A stretch of 51,759 nucleotides of DNA, taken from the NCBI GenBank assembly GCA_019306065.1, contig JAFDMF010000016.1:1-51759 (forward strand), given 5' to 3'. Below are positions 1 through 8,140 of the stretch, one piece after another (the first letter of the stretch is position 1; every line of letters starts with the position of its first letter). Source of the stretch: Deltaproteobacteria bacterium (GTDB taxonomy: Bacteria; Desulfobacterota; Desulfobacteria; Desulfobacterales; JAFDMD01). The notes under the pieces are model-generated. The model worked only from the letters and a program-made list of their open reading frames with translations, was not told where the DNA came from and did no database searches. The position numbers were made by a program, and so were the translations under genes.

Positions 1-167
1 AAAAAAAGAGAAAACCTTTGGAATTGGAATACGGGGCTTAAATAACCGAAAGAGGCGCAGGCAAAGAATTTATTGACGACTTATACAATTTACGGGAATG
101 CAAGCGTTTACCGCAATTGACTTCTATAAAAAATCATAGCTTGCGGAAGCATAAAAGCCCCGATTGA
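1..167 (+). pseudogene. Remnant reading frame running in from the window edge
   Basis: One frame stays open from the window edge to a TGA at 165-167 except for a single TAA at 39-41. The peptide after the stop (beginning ITERGAGKEF) looks protein-like, and a terminator hairpin covers the end, so this is probably the 3' end of a broken or frameshifted gene that starts outside the window. I do not recognise the family. It could be chance. Confidence 0.2.
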
Positions 168-176
168 TCGGGGTTT
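158..176 (+). terminator. Rho-independent terminator-like hairpin
   Basis: A perfect 7-bp stem (CCCCGAT / ATCGGGG) with a 2-base loop is followed by TTTAT. It lies just before the ribosome binding site of the next gene and would end transcription of the gene that enters from the left. The T tract is short. Confidence 0.5.
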
Positions 177-205
177 ATAAAAGAAAGGAACAGAAAGGAG
201 TATTA

Positions 206-508
206 ATGATTGCAAGAATTTGGCATGGACGAACTAAAATCGAAGATTATGAAGACTATACGGAATTTATGAAAAATAGGGCAATTTCGGATTATCGAAA
301 AACAAAAGGCTTTATAAAGTTAGTATTTTTAAGAAACATTATCGAAAATGCCGGACATTTCACATTAATCACATTTTGGGAAAACTTTGAAGTTATTAAA
401 AATTTTGCAGGGGAAGATTTTGAGAAAGCAAAATACTATTCCGAAGATGAGAAGTTTTTACTGGAGTTTGAAGAAAAAGTAATTCATTATGAAGTTTTTG
501 CAGAATAG
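206..508 (+). CDS. Antibiotic biosynthesis monooxygenase (ABM)-family small protein
   Basis: A 100-residue protein with the dimeric alpha/beta-barrel (ABM) pattern: an N-terminal MIARIWHGRT strand, a central hydrophobic strand (HFTLITFWENF) and the stretch FAGEDFEKAKYY, followed by an acidic helix and a final HYEV strand. Close relatives are annotated as antibiotic biosynthesis monooxygenases or heme-degrading-like proteins, but many have no known substrate. The ATG at 206 is chosen over an upstream TTG because AAAGGAG lies 5-6 bases before it. It appears to be transcribed alone behind the hairpin at 158-176. The family call is good; the reaction is unknown. Confidence 0.7.
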   Translation: MIARIWHGRTKIEDYEDYTEFMKNRAISDYRKTKGFIKLVFLRNIIENAGHFTLITFWENFEVIKNFAGEDFEKAKYYSEDEKFLLEFEEKVIHYEVFAE

Positions 509-525
509 AAATCCTTAAAAACGAT

Positions 526-579
526 ATGAAAACAAAACCTCTGAGATTAGAACGCAGGGCTTATGATGAACATTTATGA
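526..579 (+). pseudogene. Seventeen-codon 5' stub cut off by the tandem repeat
   Basis: An ATG frame of 17 codons (MKTKPLRLERRAYDEHL) ends in a TGA immediately before the first copy of the 154-bp repeat. The start of the peptide resembles the beginning of a normal protein, so it may be the 5' end of a gene truncated when the repeat arose or inserted. The family cannot be identified from so little, and it may be non-coding. Confidence 0.2.
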
Positions 580-580
580 T

Positions 581-896
581 ATTAAAATTTTTAACCAACG
601 CAGAGATTGGACAAATTAAAAAGTTACCCGCCGAAATTTATACAAAGGCAAAACCGTTGCATAACAAAGTAGTTTATTTGTTGGCAAGGCGGATAACAAT
701 TTTAACCGTAGGAATACATGTAAGTATTTCGAGGATTAAAATTTTTAACCAACGCAGAGATTGGGCAAATTAAAAAGTTACCCGCCGAAATTTATACAAA
801 GGCAAAACCGTTGCATAACAAAGTAGTTTATTTGTTGGCAAGGCGGATAACAATTTTAACCGCAGGAATACATGTAAGTATTTCGAGGATTAAAAT
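581..896. repeat. 154-bp tandem direct repeat, two copies plus a short third start
   Basis: Copy 1 is 581-734 and copy 2 is 735-888; they are nearly identical (for example GGACAAAT/GGGCAAAT and CCGTAGG/CCGCAGG). The first bases of a third copy are at 889-896. Each copy contains the elements CCGTTGCATAACAAAG and GGCGGATAAC, which match the palindromic repeats at 13203-13248 and 32008-32047, so the unit seems built from that family. Its right end supplies the C-terminal codons of the broken autotransporter. Confidence 0.9.
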
Positions 897-2947
897 ATTG
901 CTTTTATAAGCCGTTAATCCGAGTCCAGCGTTATAGGTTTCCGCTCCCGCGTCATATCCTTCCGCTTCAAAGGTTGCCAAAGAGCCGCCGAAATCTGCAA
1001 AGCCCGCTTTAACCTTATTTGTTGTTTCGCAAAATTCGTGATTCCAAGTAAGGCTTATATGAGGCAAAAGCTTCCATTGCTCGTAATTAAGAGTTGTTTC
1101 TATTGAGGCTCCGAGTCCGGTAACAAAAGAATTCGAATCCGTTCCCTCTACAAAAAGGGCGGCGGACGATCCTGTTTCCGTAAAGGATTGTTGACGATTA
1201 TGCGAATACTGAGCCGATACCATAGGCGTAACCGTAAATTCGCTTAATGCAATAGGATAACTCCCTTTAAGATAAGCCCCGTATTCGTCCGCTCTGTAAT
1301 TGCCGCTTGCGGTTTCGTTAAGTATTGGAATATCTCTTGTCATTGAATAATCATGATTGGAATAAGATATTATTGCGTCCAAATAATAATTGTCCGTAAA
1401 ATAGCTTCCGTATAAACTTAAATTTAAAGTGTCCGTATCCCCGTCGGATGCAACATCGTCATAATCTATATCGGATTTAGAATATCCGCCGCTTACTCCG
1501 TAAAGAAAGTTTCCGCTTAAATAATCTCTTCCAATGCTTACGCCTTGGGTATCTGTTGTAAATTCAAATGAGTCGCCCGCATCGTTTTTGGCGTTAAGAT
1601 ATATTGCTTTAACCCAAAAAGAATTAAGCGGAGAATCCGGCGACTGATTTGCGTAAAGAATAGGGTAATAATCTGTTGCAAGCCCCGCTGTAAATTTGTT
1701 TTTGCCGTAAGCATTGCCTTTATGATGCCCGCCCATTCTTGAAGTTACGTTTGCATGCTGAGCCGAAACGTTTTGTTTGCTTGCCGCCATAGCCGAAGCT
1801 ACAGGCTCGGGCGATAAAGTATCCATAGCTTTATTAATCGCTTCCGGCGTAGCCAAAGCAAGAATTGCGCTAATAACAGGATGTGTTACTCCTGCCGCCA
1901 TAGCGTTTTGAATGTAGGTTCCCTGAGATATTTCATTTGCGGTTACGGGAATAGCTGCGCTTTGCATAACGGAAAGCAAATCCAAACTCTTCAACGCAAG
2001 CCATACTTGGTTTGCAGTATCGTAATTTGTAATAAATTCAAACAGCGCGCTTGTAGAATTTACCTCTGCAAATTCGCCGTCAAGAGTTGTTGCGCTTAAT
2101 ATCTGTTTCGTCCAATTGTCGTCAAATTTTTCCCCTTGCGCCATAAGCGGATTAACAAGAAGCTTGCCGTTGGTTATATTAGCGTCTCCGGTAATTGTAA
2201 ATAAATCGGCTCCCTCATTGTTTACGTCAACTATTAAGGTTCCTGATCCTTGAGTAAAATCGCCTGTATAATTAAGGGCTCCTATAGAGTCCTTGCCCGC
2301 AACTCCCAAAGTTGTCGAAGATGCAAGAGTAATCGCGGAGGTCATTGTTCCGTTAAGATATAATTCGCCTTCGTTAATATTAATTGCGGTCGCGCCTGTT
2401 ATACTACCGTTTAAATCCCAAGAGCCGGTTCCGTTTTTATCTATAGTTTCAAAATTTTTAATATTTCCCGCAAAAGAGCGGGCTTCGGTTCCTTCCAAAG
2501 TGAAAAAATCCTCATCATCTCCGCCGTTAATAGCGGCGGTAAAATTTAAATCTCCGGAATTTATAAAATTATCCTTTATACAGCGAGTATGAATAGCGTC
2601 GTCGCCATTTAAGGTTACAATTGTAATAGTTCCTCTATTTATAATAGTATCGACATCATTGTCGCCCCCCATAGATATTCCTATGTGGAGGATGTAATTG
2701 TTATATTTCCTTCGTTTAGAAGAATATCGTTGCCTGCGTCATTGCGGTTTCCGACGCTAAAATCTATGCCGATGCCGCTGCCGGTAAAAGTAATCGAGCC
2801 GTTTGAAGTAATTGATAAGTTATCGTCGTCGTCGGTCATTGTTATTGCGGCGTTGTGTGCATTCGATATTTCTTGATCTTGCGCTCAAACAATACCCGCC
2901 GCAATTAACATAAAAAACAAAAACCAATAAAAAACCTTTTTTTTCAT
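828..2947 (-). pseudogene. Autotransporter (type V secretion) outer-membrane protein, pseudogene
   Basis: The 614-codon main frame (828-2672) carries a repetitive passenger region and then a typical autotransporter beta-barrel over about its last 270 residues. Upstream on the same strand lies the missing 5' end: an ATG at 2947 behind GGAGG begins a signal peptide (MKKKVFYWFLFFMLIAAGIV) that is cut by a TGA where Trp is likely, then AQDQEIS and passenger sequence run on to a frame change near 2680-2690. At the 3' end the barrel is homologous as far as GLGLTAYKSN; after that the codons come from the 154-bp repeat, so the last strands and the terminal aromatic residue needed for outer-membrane assembly are missing. 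There are three independent lesions, so a functional product is very unlikely. The passenger's function is unknown. Confidence 0.85.
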
Positions 2948-3503
2948 AATTAACCTCCGTTATTTTTTCATCTTAATTAATAGATTGATATTAAGCGCTT
3001 CCGTTCTATGTTAAGACTTTTGCGTAACTTCGTCTTTTGTCCGTTTTATGCGTTATGCTCAAATTTTAATCTTCCGAATAGTTTGTCTGTTCTTGCGTTG
3101 TTACGAAAGACGAAAAAAACAAAAGCGTAAAATACACGGTTTTATTTTTTTAATTGTCAAGTTCGGGTCAATATCAGATGAGTTTTTAAAAGAGGTTCGA
3201 TTGAGATGGAAATATAAATTTAATAGACGTAATAATATATGGATATTATTATTTGTCAAATTTTACTTGTTTCTTGGGATTTTTAACTGCAAGCATCTTA
3301 GGATAGAATAATAATACAGGAATTTCTCCTCGCCGCGCTTGTTGACATTATAAGTAAAAAACCGGCTTCCCATCCTCCTTTCCTTAAAAATTATATCTTG
3401 CCATTATTTATTTTCAATGCTATGCGGTTGTGAGTTAAAATTAGTTTAGTAATGTATTAGTTCTATTTTTTTATTTTTAAATAATAACTAAGGAGGAATA
3501 ATA
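2948..3503. other. Intergenic region upstream of fhs, with a dispersed-repeat fragment
   Basis: No supported gene: an 87-codon frame at 3048-3311 lacks a ribosome site and protein-like composition. A piece at about 3318-3352 (TTCTCCTCGCCGCGCTTG, then TTGACATTATA) closely matches the repeat at 43262-43298. The last 20 bases hold a strong Shine-Dalgarno site (AAGGAGG) for fhs. I see no riboswitch. Confidence 0.6.
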
Positions 3504-5239
3504 ATGTCTTATAATGCAGTAGAGATGGCGGACTGGCAGATTTCGGAAGCTGCCGAAAAAAATATGCCTTTGCCGGAAGAATGGAGAGAAAAACTCGGTC
3601 TTCAAAAAGATGAGATGCTTCCTATGGGAAGACTCGCAAAACTTGACTTTTTAAAGATTATAGATCGTCTTAAAGATAAACCGGACGGAAAATATATTGA
3701 GGTTACGGCTATTACCCCCACTCCTTTGGGAGAAGGCAAAAGCACTACTTCTTGCGGGCTTATGGAAGGATTGGGAAAACGCGGAGTAAACGTAGGCGGA
3801 GCTTTAAGACAACCTTCGGGCGGACCTACTATGAATGTTAAAGGAACCGCAGCCGGCGGCGGAAACTCTTTGTTAATTCCTATGACCGAATTTTCGCTTG
3901 GTTTAACCGGCGATATTAACGATATTATGAACGCTCATAACCTTGCTATGGTCGCGTTGACTTCTCGTATGCAGCATGAGCGCAATTATAATGACGAACA
4001 GCTTGCGAGATTAAGCAAGATGAGAAGACTTGACGTTGATCCTACCAGAGTTGAAATGGGTTGGATTATTGATTTTTGCGCGCAGGCTTTAAGAAATATT
4101 ACAATCGGCATGGGCGGACGCGCAGACGGCTTTACTATGCAATCTAAATTCGGAATTGCGGTGGGTTCGGAATGTATGGCGATTCTTTCGGTAATAAAAG
4201 ACCTTGCGGATTTAAGAAAACGCTTGGACGAAATTACGGTCGCTTTTGATAAAAGCGGAAAACCTGTTACAACCGGAGATTTGGAAGTTGGCGGAGCAAT
4301 GACCGCTTTTATGAGAAACACAATTAACCCCACCCTTATGTGCACCGCAGAATATAATCCTTGTATGGTTCATGCCGGACCTTTTGCAAATATTGCGGTA
4401 GGACAGTCTTCTATAATTGCGGACCGCGTAGGTTTGAAACTTTTCGATTATCACGTAACGGAAAGCGGATTTGCGGCAGATATAGGATTTGAAAAGTTTT
4501 GGAACGTTAAATGCCGAAACAGCGGATTAAAACCGCATGTATCCGTTTTAACCACTACAGTTCGAGCTCTTAAAATGCACGGCGGCGGACCAAGAGTCGT
4601 TCCTGGAATTGCTATGCCGGAAGCATACACAAAAGAGAATTTGGAATTGGTTGAAAAAGGATGCGTTAATATGGTTCATCATATTAATACTATCCGAAAA
4701 GCGGGGATTAATCCTGTTGTATGCGTAAACCGTTTTTATACGGATACGGATGCGGAAGTTAAATTAATCAAAAGAGTAGCCGAACAAGCGGGCGCTCGCT
4801 GCGCGGAATCAAAACATTGGGAAAAAGGCGGCGACGGAGCGTTGGAATTTGCAGACGCGGTTATAGACGCATGTAACGAAGAGAATAATTTTAAATTCTT
4901 ATATGATCTTAAAACCAAATTAAGAGATCGCGTAACCTTGATTGCAAAAGAGGTTTACGGAGCAGACGGCGTATCTTGGAGCCCCGAAGCCGAAGCAAAA
5001 GCAAAAATGCTTGAAAACGACTCTCAATATGACGATTATTCCACTATGATGGTAAAAACTCATTTAAGCCTTACTCACGATCCTAGTAAAAAAGGAGTTC
5101 CTACAGGCTGGACGCTTCCTATACGCGACGTTTTGATTTATTCGGAACAATAAGTCTTATGCCGGGCACAGGCTCAAATCCTGCGTTCAGAAGAATAGAC
5201 GTTGACACCAAAACAGGTAAAGTAAGCGGATTATTTTAA
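3504..5239 (+). pseudogene. fhs: Formate-tetrahydrofolate ligase with a frameshifting deletion at the 3' end
   Basis: The enzyme makes 10-formyl-tetrahydrofolate from formate, ATP and THF. The 549-codon frame from the ATG at 3504 (behind AAGGAGG) matches the long deltaproteobacterial-type FTHFS, with the ATP-binding [10 protein letters not shown] motif near residue 75 and the [10 protein letters not shown] segment. It stops at 5151 just after RDVLIYS. The conserved C-terminus continues in another frame from about 5144 to the TAA at 5237: [18 protein letters not shown], then [13 protein letters not shown]. The family's GAGF-containing stretch between the two parts is absent, so about 28 bases (a number leaving remainder 1 on division by 3) appear to be deleted. 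The rest of the gene shows no decay, so the lesion is recent or is a sequencing artefact. A truncated enzyme with residual activity cannot be excluded. Confidence 0.85.
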
Positions 5240-5255
5240 TATTATTGTAATTATT

Positions 5256-5295
5256 AAAAAGGGGATAACCTTTTTGTTATCCCCCTTTTTTTTTG
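5256..5295 (+). terminator. Rho-independent terminator after fhs
   Basis: A perfect 9-bp stem (GGGGATAAC / GTTATCCCC) with a T-rich loop is followed by nine T residues. It lies 17 bases after the original fhs stop at 5237-5239, which supports that stop as the ancestral gene end. Confidence 0.9.
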
Positions 5296-5333
5296 TCTTG
5301 TTAGACACAACCGGCGCAATTTTTAATGTCAAT

Positions 5334-5513
5334 TTATTCTCTCGTAGAGGTTCTTGACGGGTTTTGTTGCGGTAAAGTAGCCTGTGGCGAATTTTGTTGA
5401 GGTAAAGGAGCCTGAGCGCCGGGAGGCGCGGGTCTGGTATTAGGATCCGGCGGCGGATTTACATTTCCTTTTATATAAGTTCCGTCATTTATCGTCATAA
5501 CTTTAGTCTTCAT
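5334..5513 (-). CDS. Small proline/glutamine-rich protein
   Basis: A 59-residue frame that starts inside the end of the preceding gene (ATG at 5513; that gene's TAA is at 5503-5505). The first 20 residues are ordinary (MKTKVMTINDGTYIKGN). The rest is a low-complexity Pro/Gln/Asn tail with two PQQN repeats. There is no signal peptide or membrane segment. The overlap suggests coupled translation with the DUF6338-like gene. I do not recognise a family. A short folded strand followed by a disordered tail is the likely architecture. Confidence 0.5.
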   Translation of the reverse strand: MKTKVMTINDGTYIKGNVNPPPDPNTRPAPPGAQAPLPQQNSPQATLPQQNPSRTSTRE

Positions 5514-6130
5514 TTTTTTCCTCTCTCACTTCTATTACAATTTTTGATTTATCCAAAGAAAGATACTGAAACTTTACTTTATAAAGCAGTTCGGCAGTAT
5601 CGTTTTTATAAACGCAAACATCGCTCATCAATACTTCGGCTTCTTTAACGCTGTCTGAAAAAAACTGATAGATAACCGTCATAAATTAGATTATTCTCTA
5701 TATCTCTAACCGAGATCCATTTGACATCCGGAGAATTCATCAAATCTCCCCATACGTCAATATGTCCGCTCTTTTTTGTTATTTTTAACTTTCTGAATAA
5801 CTTAAAATGTAATTTGGAATTATGCATACAAGTAAAAATCACTGCGAGCGCAATAGAAACTATGCAAACCGATATAATTTCTTCATAAGAAATATCGGAT
5901 TTGCTGTCAATTAAAGCTTTGAGAAAATATATCTTACTTTCTTTAGCTTTAAATAAAATATGAATTAGATAATATCCTATGTATGAAAGCAAGCCATATA
6001 CATAAGAGTTTATGATAAACTGGAATTGAGTTCTTTTTTCATGATGCGTAAAGGTATCTACAATATAAGAACAAATAATTCCGGGTAAAAAAAGCAATAA
6101 TAATTTAATTGCAAATTCGCTTAATCCCAT
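5503..6130 (-). pseudogene. DUF6338-like membrane protein with a homopolymer frameshift
   Basis: The 161-codon frame from 6130 (AGGA upstream) begins with a membrane segment (IKLLLLFLPGIICSYIV), has a second around residues 46-60 and a third near 85-100, then a soluble part containing WGDLMNSPDVKWISV. It stops after GYLSVFFRQR, but the continuation SDSVKEAEVLMSDVCVY is open in the adjacent frame down to 5503. The frame change falls on a run of seven A (plus strand, about 5658-5664); with six, the protein reads straight through to about 208 residues, matching the DUF6338 layout in which a membrane anchor precedes a small beta domain. The cause could be true decay, slippage-based switching or a sequencing error. 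DUF6338 function is unknown. Confidence 0.6.
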
Positions 6131-6631
6131 TGTTTTTTCCTATTATTAAAAAGGTTAAAATAGTTAATACGATTATAATATTTATCGACATGTTTTACAA
6201 ATAGTTTTTTATAAATAAGTATAGTTCTTATATATGCGTATTGCTCAAACGCGCATAATAGGCTTTTCCTTTTTCTTACCGAATAAAACATTGACAATAT
6301 TAAACGTTTCTCGTAAAAATCGTTTGACTTTATTTGAACGTAAAAATTAATAAAAATTTTAACTAATAAGGGAATACAATCTAAATAAAAAAGCAAAAAT
6401 AAAGCGGGAAAACTTCCATTAAAAAATAAGCAATTACCTTATACCGACATCGGAAGATAAATCAGTTTTTATTTGAAGAGTTTGTAACCGATATAGGCAA
6501 TCAAATCGCCGCAAACATAAAACCGAAAAAAACGCCCATAAAAAAAATTTTAATCGCAAAAAAGAATGATTAATTTCGTTGGATAACAAATTAAGAAGTT
6601 AGCCAACGAAATTTAAACAAAATATAATCTT
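6131..6631. other. Intergenic region with a palindromic repeat
   Basis: An AT-rich stretch. A 91-codon frame on the minus strand (6121-6396) would need a TTG start without a ribosome site and has an unnatural Tyr/Phe/Lys-rich composition, so I do not call it. The only clear structure is the hairpin at 6572-6613. Confidence 0.5.
6572..6613. repeat. Palindromic intergenic repeat (family A)
   Basis: A perfect 11-bp inverted repeat (AATTTCGTTGG / CCAACGAAATT) with a 20-base loop containing GATAACAAA. The same elements recur at 14597-14636 and 32008-32047 and inside the 154-bp tandem repeat. It is too far from any gene end to be a simple terminator and has no T tract. Confidence 0.75.
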
Positions 6632-7417
6632 ATGAAAACAAAAATAATGATTAACGGGCTGCCGGGGAATATGGCGAGAATTGTGGCGGAGCAGGCTTTT
6701 GTAAACCCTGATTTTGCGGTTATTCCTTTTTCTTTATCTTCCGAAAGAAGCGCGGGAAGAAAATATCTTATAAATGATTCTTTGTCCGTTAAATTAATCC
6801 CTCCTACAAAACTTGTTAAAACTCTTTGCGAATTAAAAGAAAAAGAAAATTTTTTTATTATTATTGATTTTGCTATTCCTGCCGCAGTTAATATAAACGG
6901 CAAAGCTTATTGTAATGCAAATATTCCTTTTGTTATGGGAACAACAGGAGGCGATATTGCTGTTCTTGAAGAAGATATATTGAAATCTTCCATATGCGCC
7001 GTAATTGCTCCTAATATGGCAAGACAGGTTGTAGCTTTTCAAGCTATGTTGGAATTTGCGGCAGATAGTTTTCCGGATCTTTTTAAAGATTATTCTTTAA
7101 AAGCGGTTGAAAGTCATCAGAGTCAAAAGGTTGGCACAAGCGGCACCGCAGAAGATTTTTATATGGAAAGAGACCCGAAAAAACAGCTTGAAGAATGGAA
7201 GATTCCGAAAGAGCATTTGGGCGGACACGGCTGGCATACTTATACTCTTAATTCGGATGATTCTAACGTTCAATTTGAATTTACCCATAACGTATGCGGC
7301 AGAGATATCTATGTTGCAGGAGCATTCGCTGCTATTTGTTATCTTGCAGATAAGATGGTTTCCGGCGGTAGCGGTAAAGGAAAAGTTTTTTCTATGATTG
7401 ACGTTTTAAAAAAATAG
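6632..7417 (+). CDS. dapB: 4-hydroxy-tetrahydrodipicolinate reductase, DapB2 (plant-like) type
   Basis: Reduces 4-hydroxy-tetrahydrodipicolinate with NAD(P)H in lysine and meso-diaminopimelate synthesis, in the cytoplasm. The 261-residue protein has the N-terminal dinucleotide motif MINGLPGNMA (residues 6-15), the FAIPAA segment, the GTTGGD loop and the substrate-site segment ESHQSQKVGTSGTA in place of the EHHRRKVDAPSGTA of classical DapB. That change and the 261-residue length fit the plant-like DapB2 branch. The start at 6632 has only a weak ribosome site. The Crp/Fnr gene follows 17 bases later and is probably co-transcribed. Confidence 0.85.
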   Translation: MKTKIMINGLPGNMARIVAEQAFVNPDFAVIPFSLSSERSAGRKYLINDSLSVKLIPPTKLVKTLCELKEKENFFIIIDFAIPAAVNINGKAYCNANIPFVMGTTGGDIAVLEEDILKSSICAVIAPNMARQVVAFQAMLEFAADSFPDLFKDYSLKAVESHQSQKVGTSGTAEDFYMERDPKKQLEEWKIPKEHLGGHGWHTYTLNSDDSNVQFEFTHNVCGRDIYVAGAFAAICYLADKMVSGGSGKGKVFSMIDVLKK

Positions 7418-7434
7418 TCTGGCGGACGAAACTT

Positions 7435-8115
7435 ATGAAAGAAGAGATAATATCTGCAATACCTATTTTTAAAGAGTTAAATAATATACAGCTTAAAAAA
7501 GTCTCGGATATAGCCGTATTAAAACAGGTTAAAAAAAATCAGCTAATATTTTCGGAAGGCGAAGAGGGGGTAGGATTTTATATTGTTGCAAGCGGTATGG
7601 TGAAGGTTTATAAATCTTCGATTTCCGGCAAAGAGCAGATTCTTCATATTTTTGAAGAAGGAGAGCCTTTCGGAGAAGCCGCGGTGTTTATGGATCGCTC
7701 TTTTCCCGCCGCGGCTCAGGCGCTTAAAAAAGGCTCGGTTCTATTTTTTCCTAAAAAAGAATTTATTAATTTGGCTCAAAACGATCCTATGTTTGTTTTA
7801 AGAATGCTTGCCGTATTATCCGCAAGATTAAAACAGCTTGCCTCTATGGTAGAAAACATATCTTTAAAAGAGGTTCCGGGCAGACTTGCCGCATATCTTC
7901 TTTATATGACCAAAGAACAGAATAATAATATTATTATATCTTTAAATATTTCAAAAAGTCAGCTTGCCTGCATATTAGGAACTATTTCCGAAACTCTTTC
8001 CAGAATTTTTTCAAAAATGAGCGCCAAAAATATAATACAAGTAAATGGAAACAATATAAAAATACTTGATTTTAAAAGGCTTGAAAAGTTATCGGAAAAC
8101 GGCTCTTTTAAATAA
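7435..8115 (+). CDS. Crp/Fnr-family transcriptional regulator
   Basis: A 226-residue regulator with an N-terminal cyclic-nucleotide-binding-type beta-roll (about residues 10-120, with FGEAAVFMDRSFPAAAQAL as the phosphate-binding-cassette-like segment), a long dimer helix (about 122-145) and a C-terminal winged helix whose recognition helix is near SKSQLACILGTISETLSRI. The N-terminal region has no cysteines, so it is not an Fe-S Fnr. The RSFPAAAQA stretch resembles the Arg-Ser-Ala cassette that binds a nucleotide, but the ligand is unknown. It lies 17 bases behind dapB. Its targets cannot be told from the sequence. Confidence 0.85.
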   Translation: MKEEIISAIPIFKELNNIQLKKVSDIAVLKQVKKNQLIFSEGEEGVGFYIVASGMVKVYKSSISGKEQILHIFEEGEPFGEAAVFMDRSFPAAAQALKKGSVLFFPKKEFINLAQNDPMFVLRMLAVLSARLKQLASMVENISLKEVPGRLAAYLLYMTKEQNNNIIISLNISKSQLACILGTISETLSRIFSKMSAKNIIQVNGNNIKILDFKRLEKLSENGSFK

Positions 8116-8140
8116 CATCCGAAGCTTTTTTTATAATTGA

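Noticed and set aside
576-773. A 65-codon frame on the plus strand
   Set aside because: It is made of the two copies of the tandem repeat; the same peptide occurs twice, so it reflects the repeat and not a gene.
2665-2670. C6 run near the autotransporter internal ATG as the sole cause of its broken 5' end
   Set aside because: The frame change falls further upstream (about 2680-2690), and a separate in-frame TGA lies in the signal peptide, so correcting the run alone would not restore the gene.
2883-2887. Reassignment of TGA to Trp or Gly
   Set aside because: Other genes in the window use TGA as a normal stop at the expected end, for example in overlapping ATGA starts, and read conserved Trp from TGG.
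3048-3311. An 87-codon open frame upstream of fhs
   Set aside because: No ribosome site, unusual Phe/Arg/Lys-rich composition, and it ends next to a repeat; most likely chance in AT-rich DNA.
3300-3503. A folate or formate riboswitch in front of fhs
   Set aside because: The leader is AT-rich without the stacked helices expected of a THF riboswitch; only a repeat piece and a ribosome site are visible.
6121-6396. A 91-codon frame on the minus strand overlapping the DUF6338-like gene
   Set aside because: It needs a TTG start without a Shine-Dalgarno site and its composition (many Tyr, Phe, Lys) is not protein-like.
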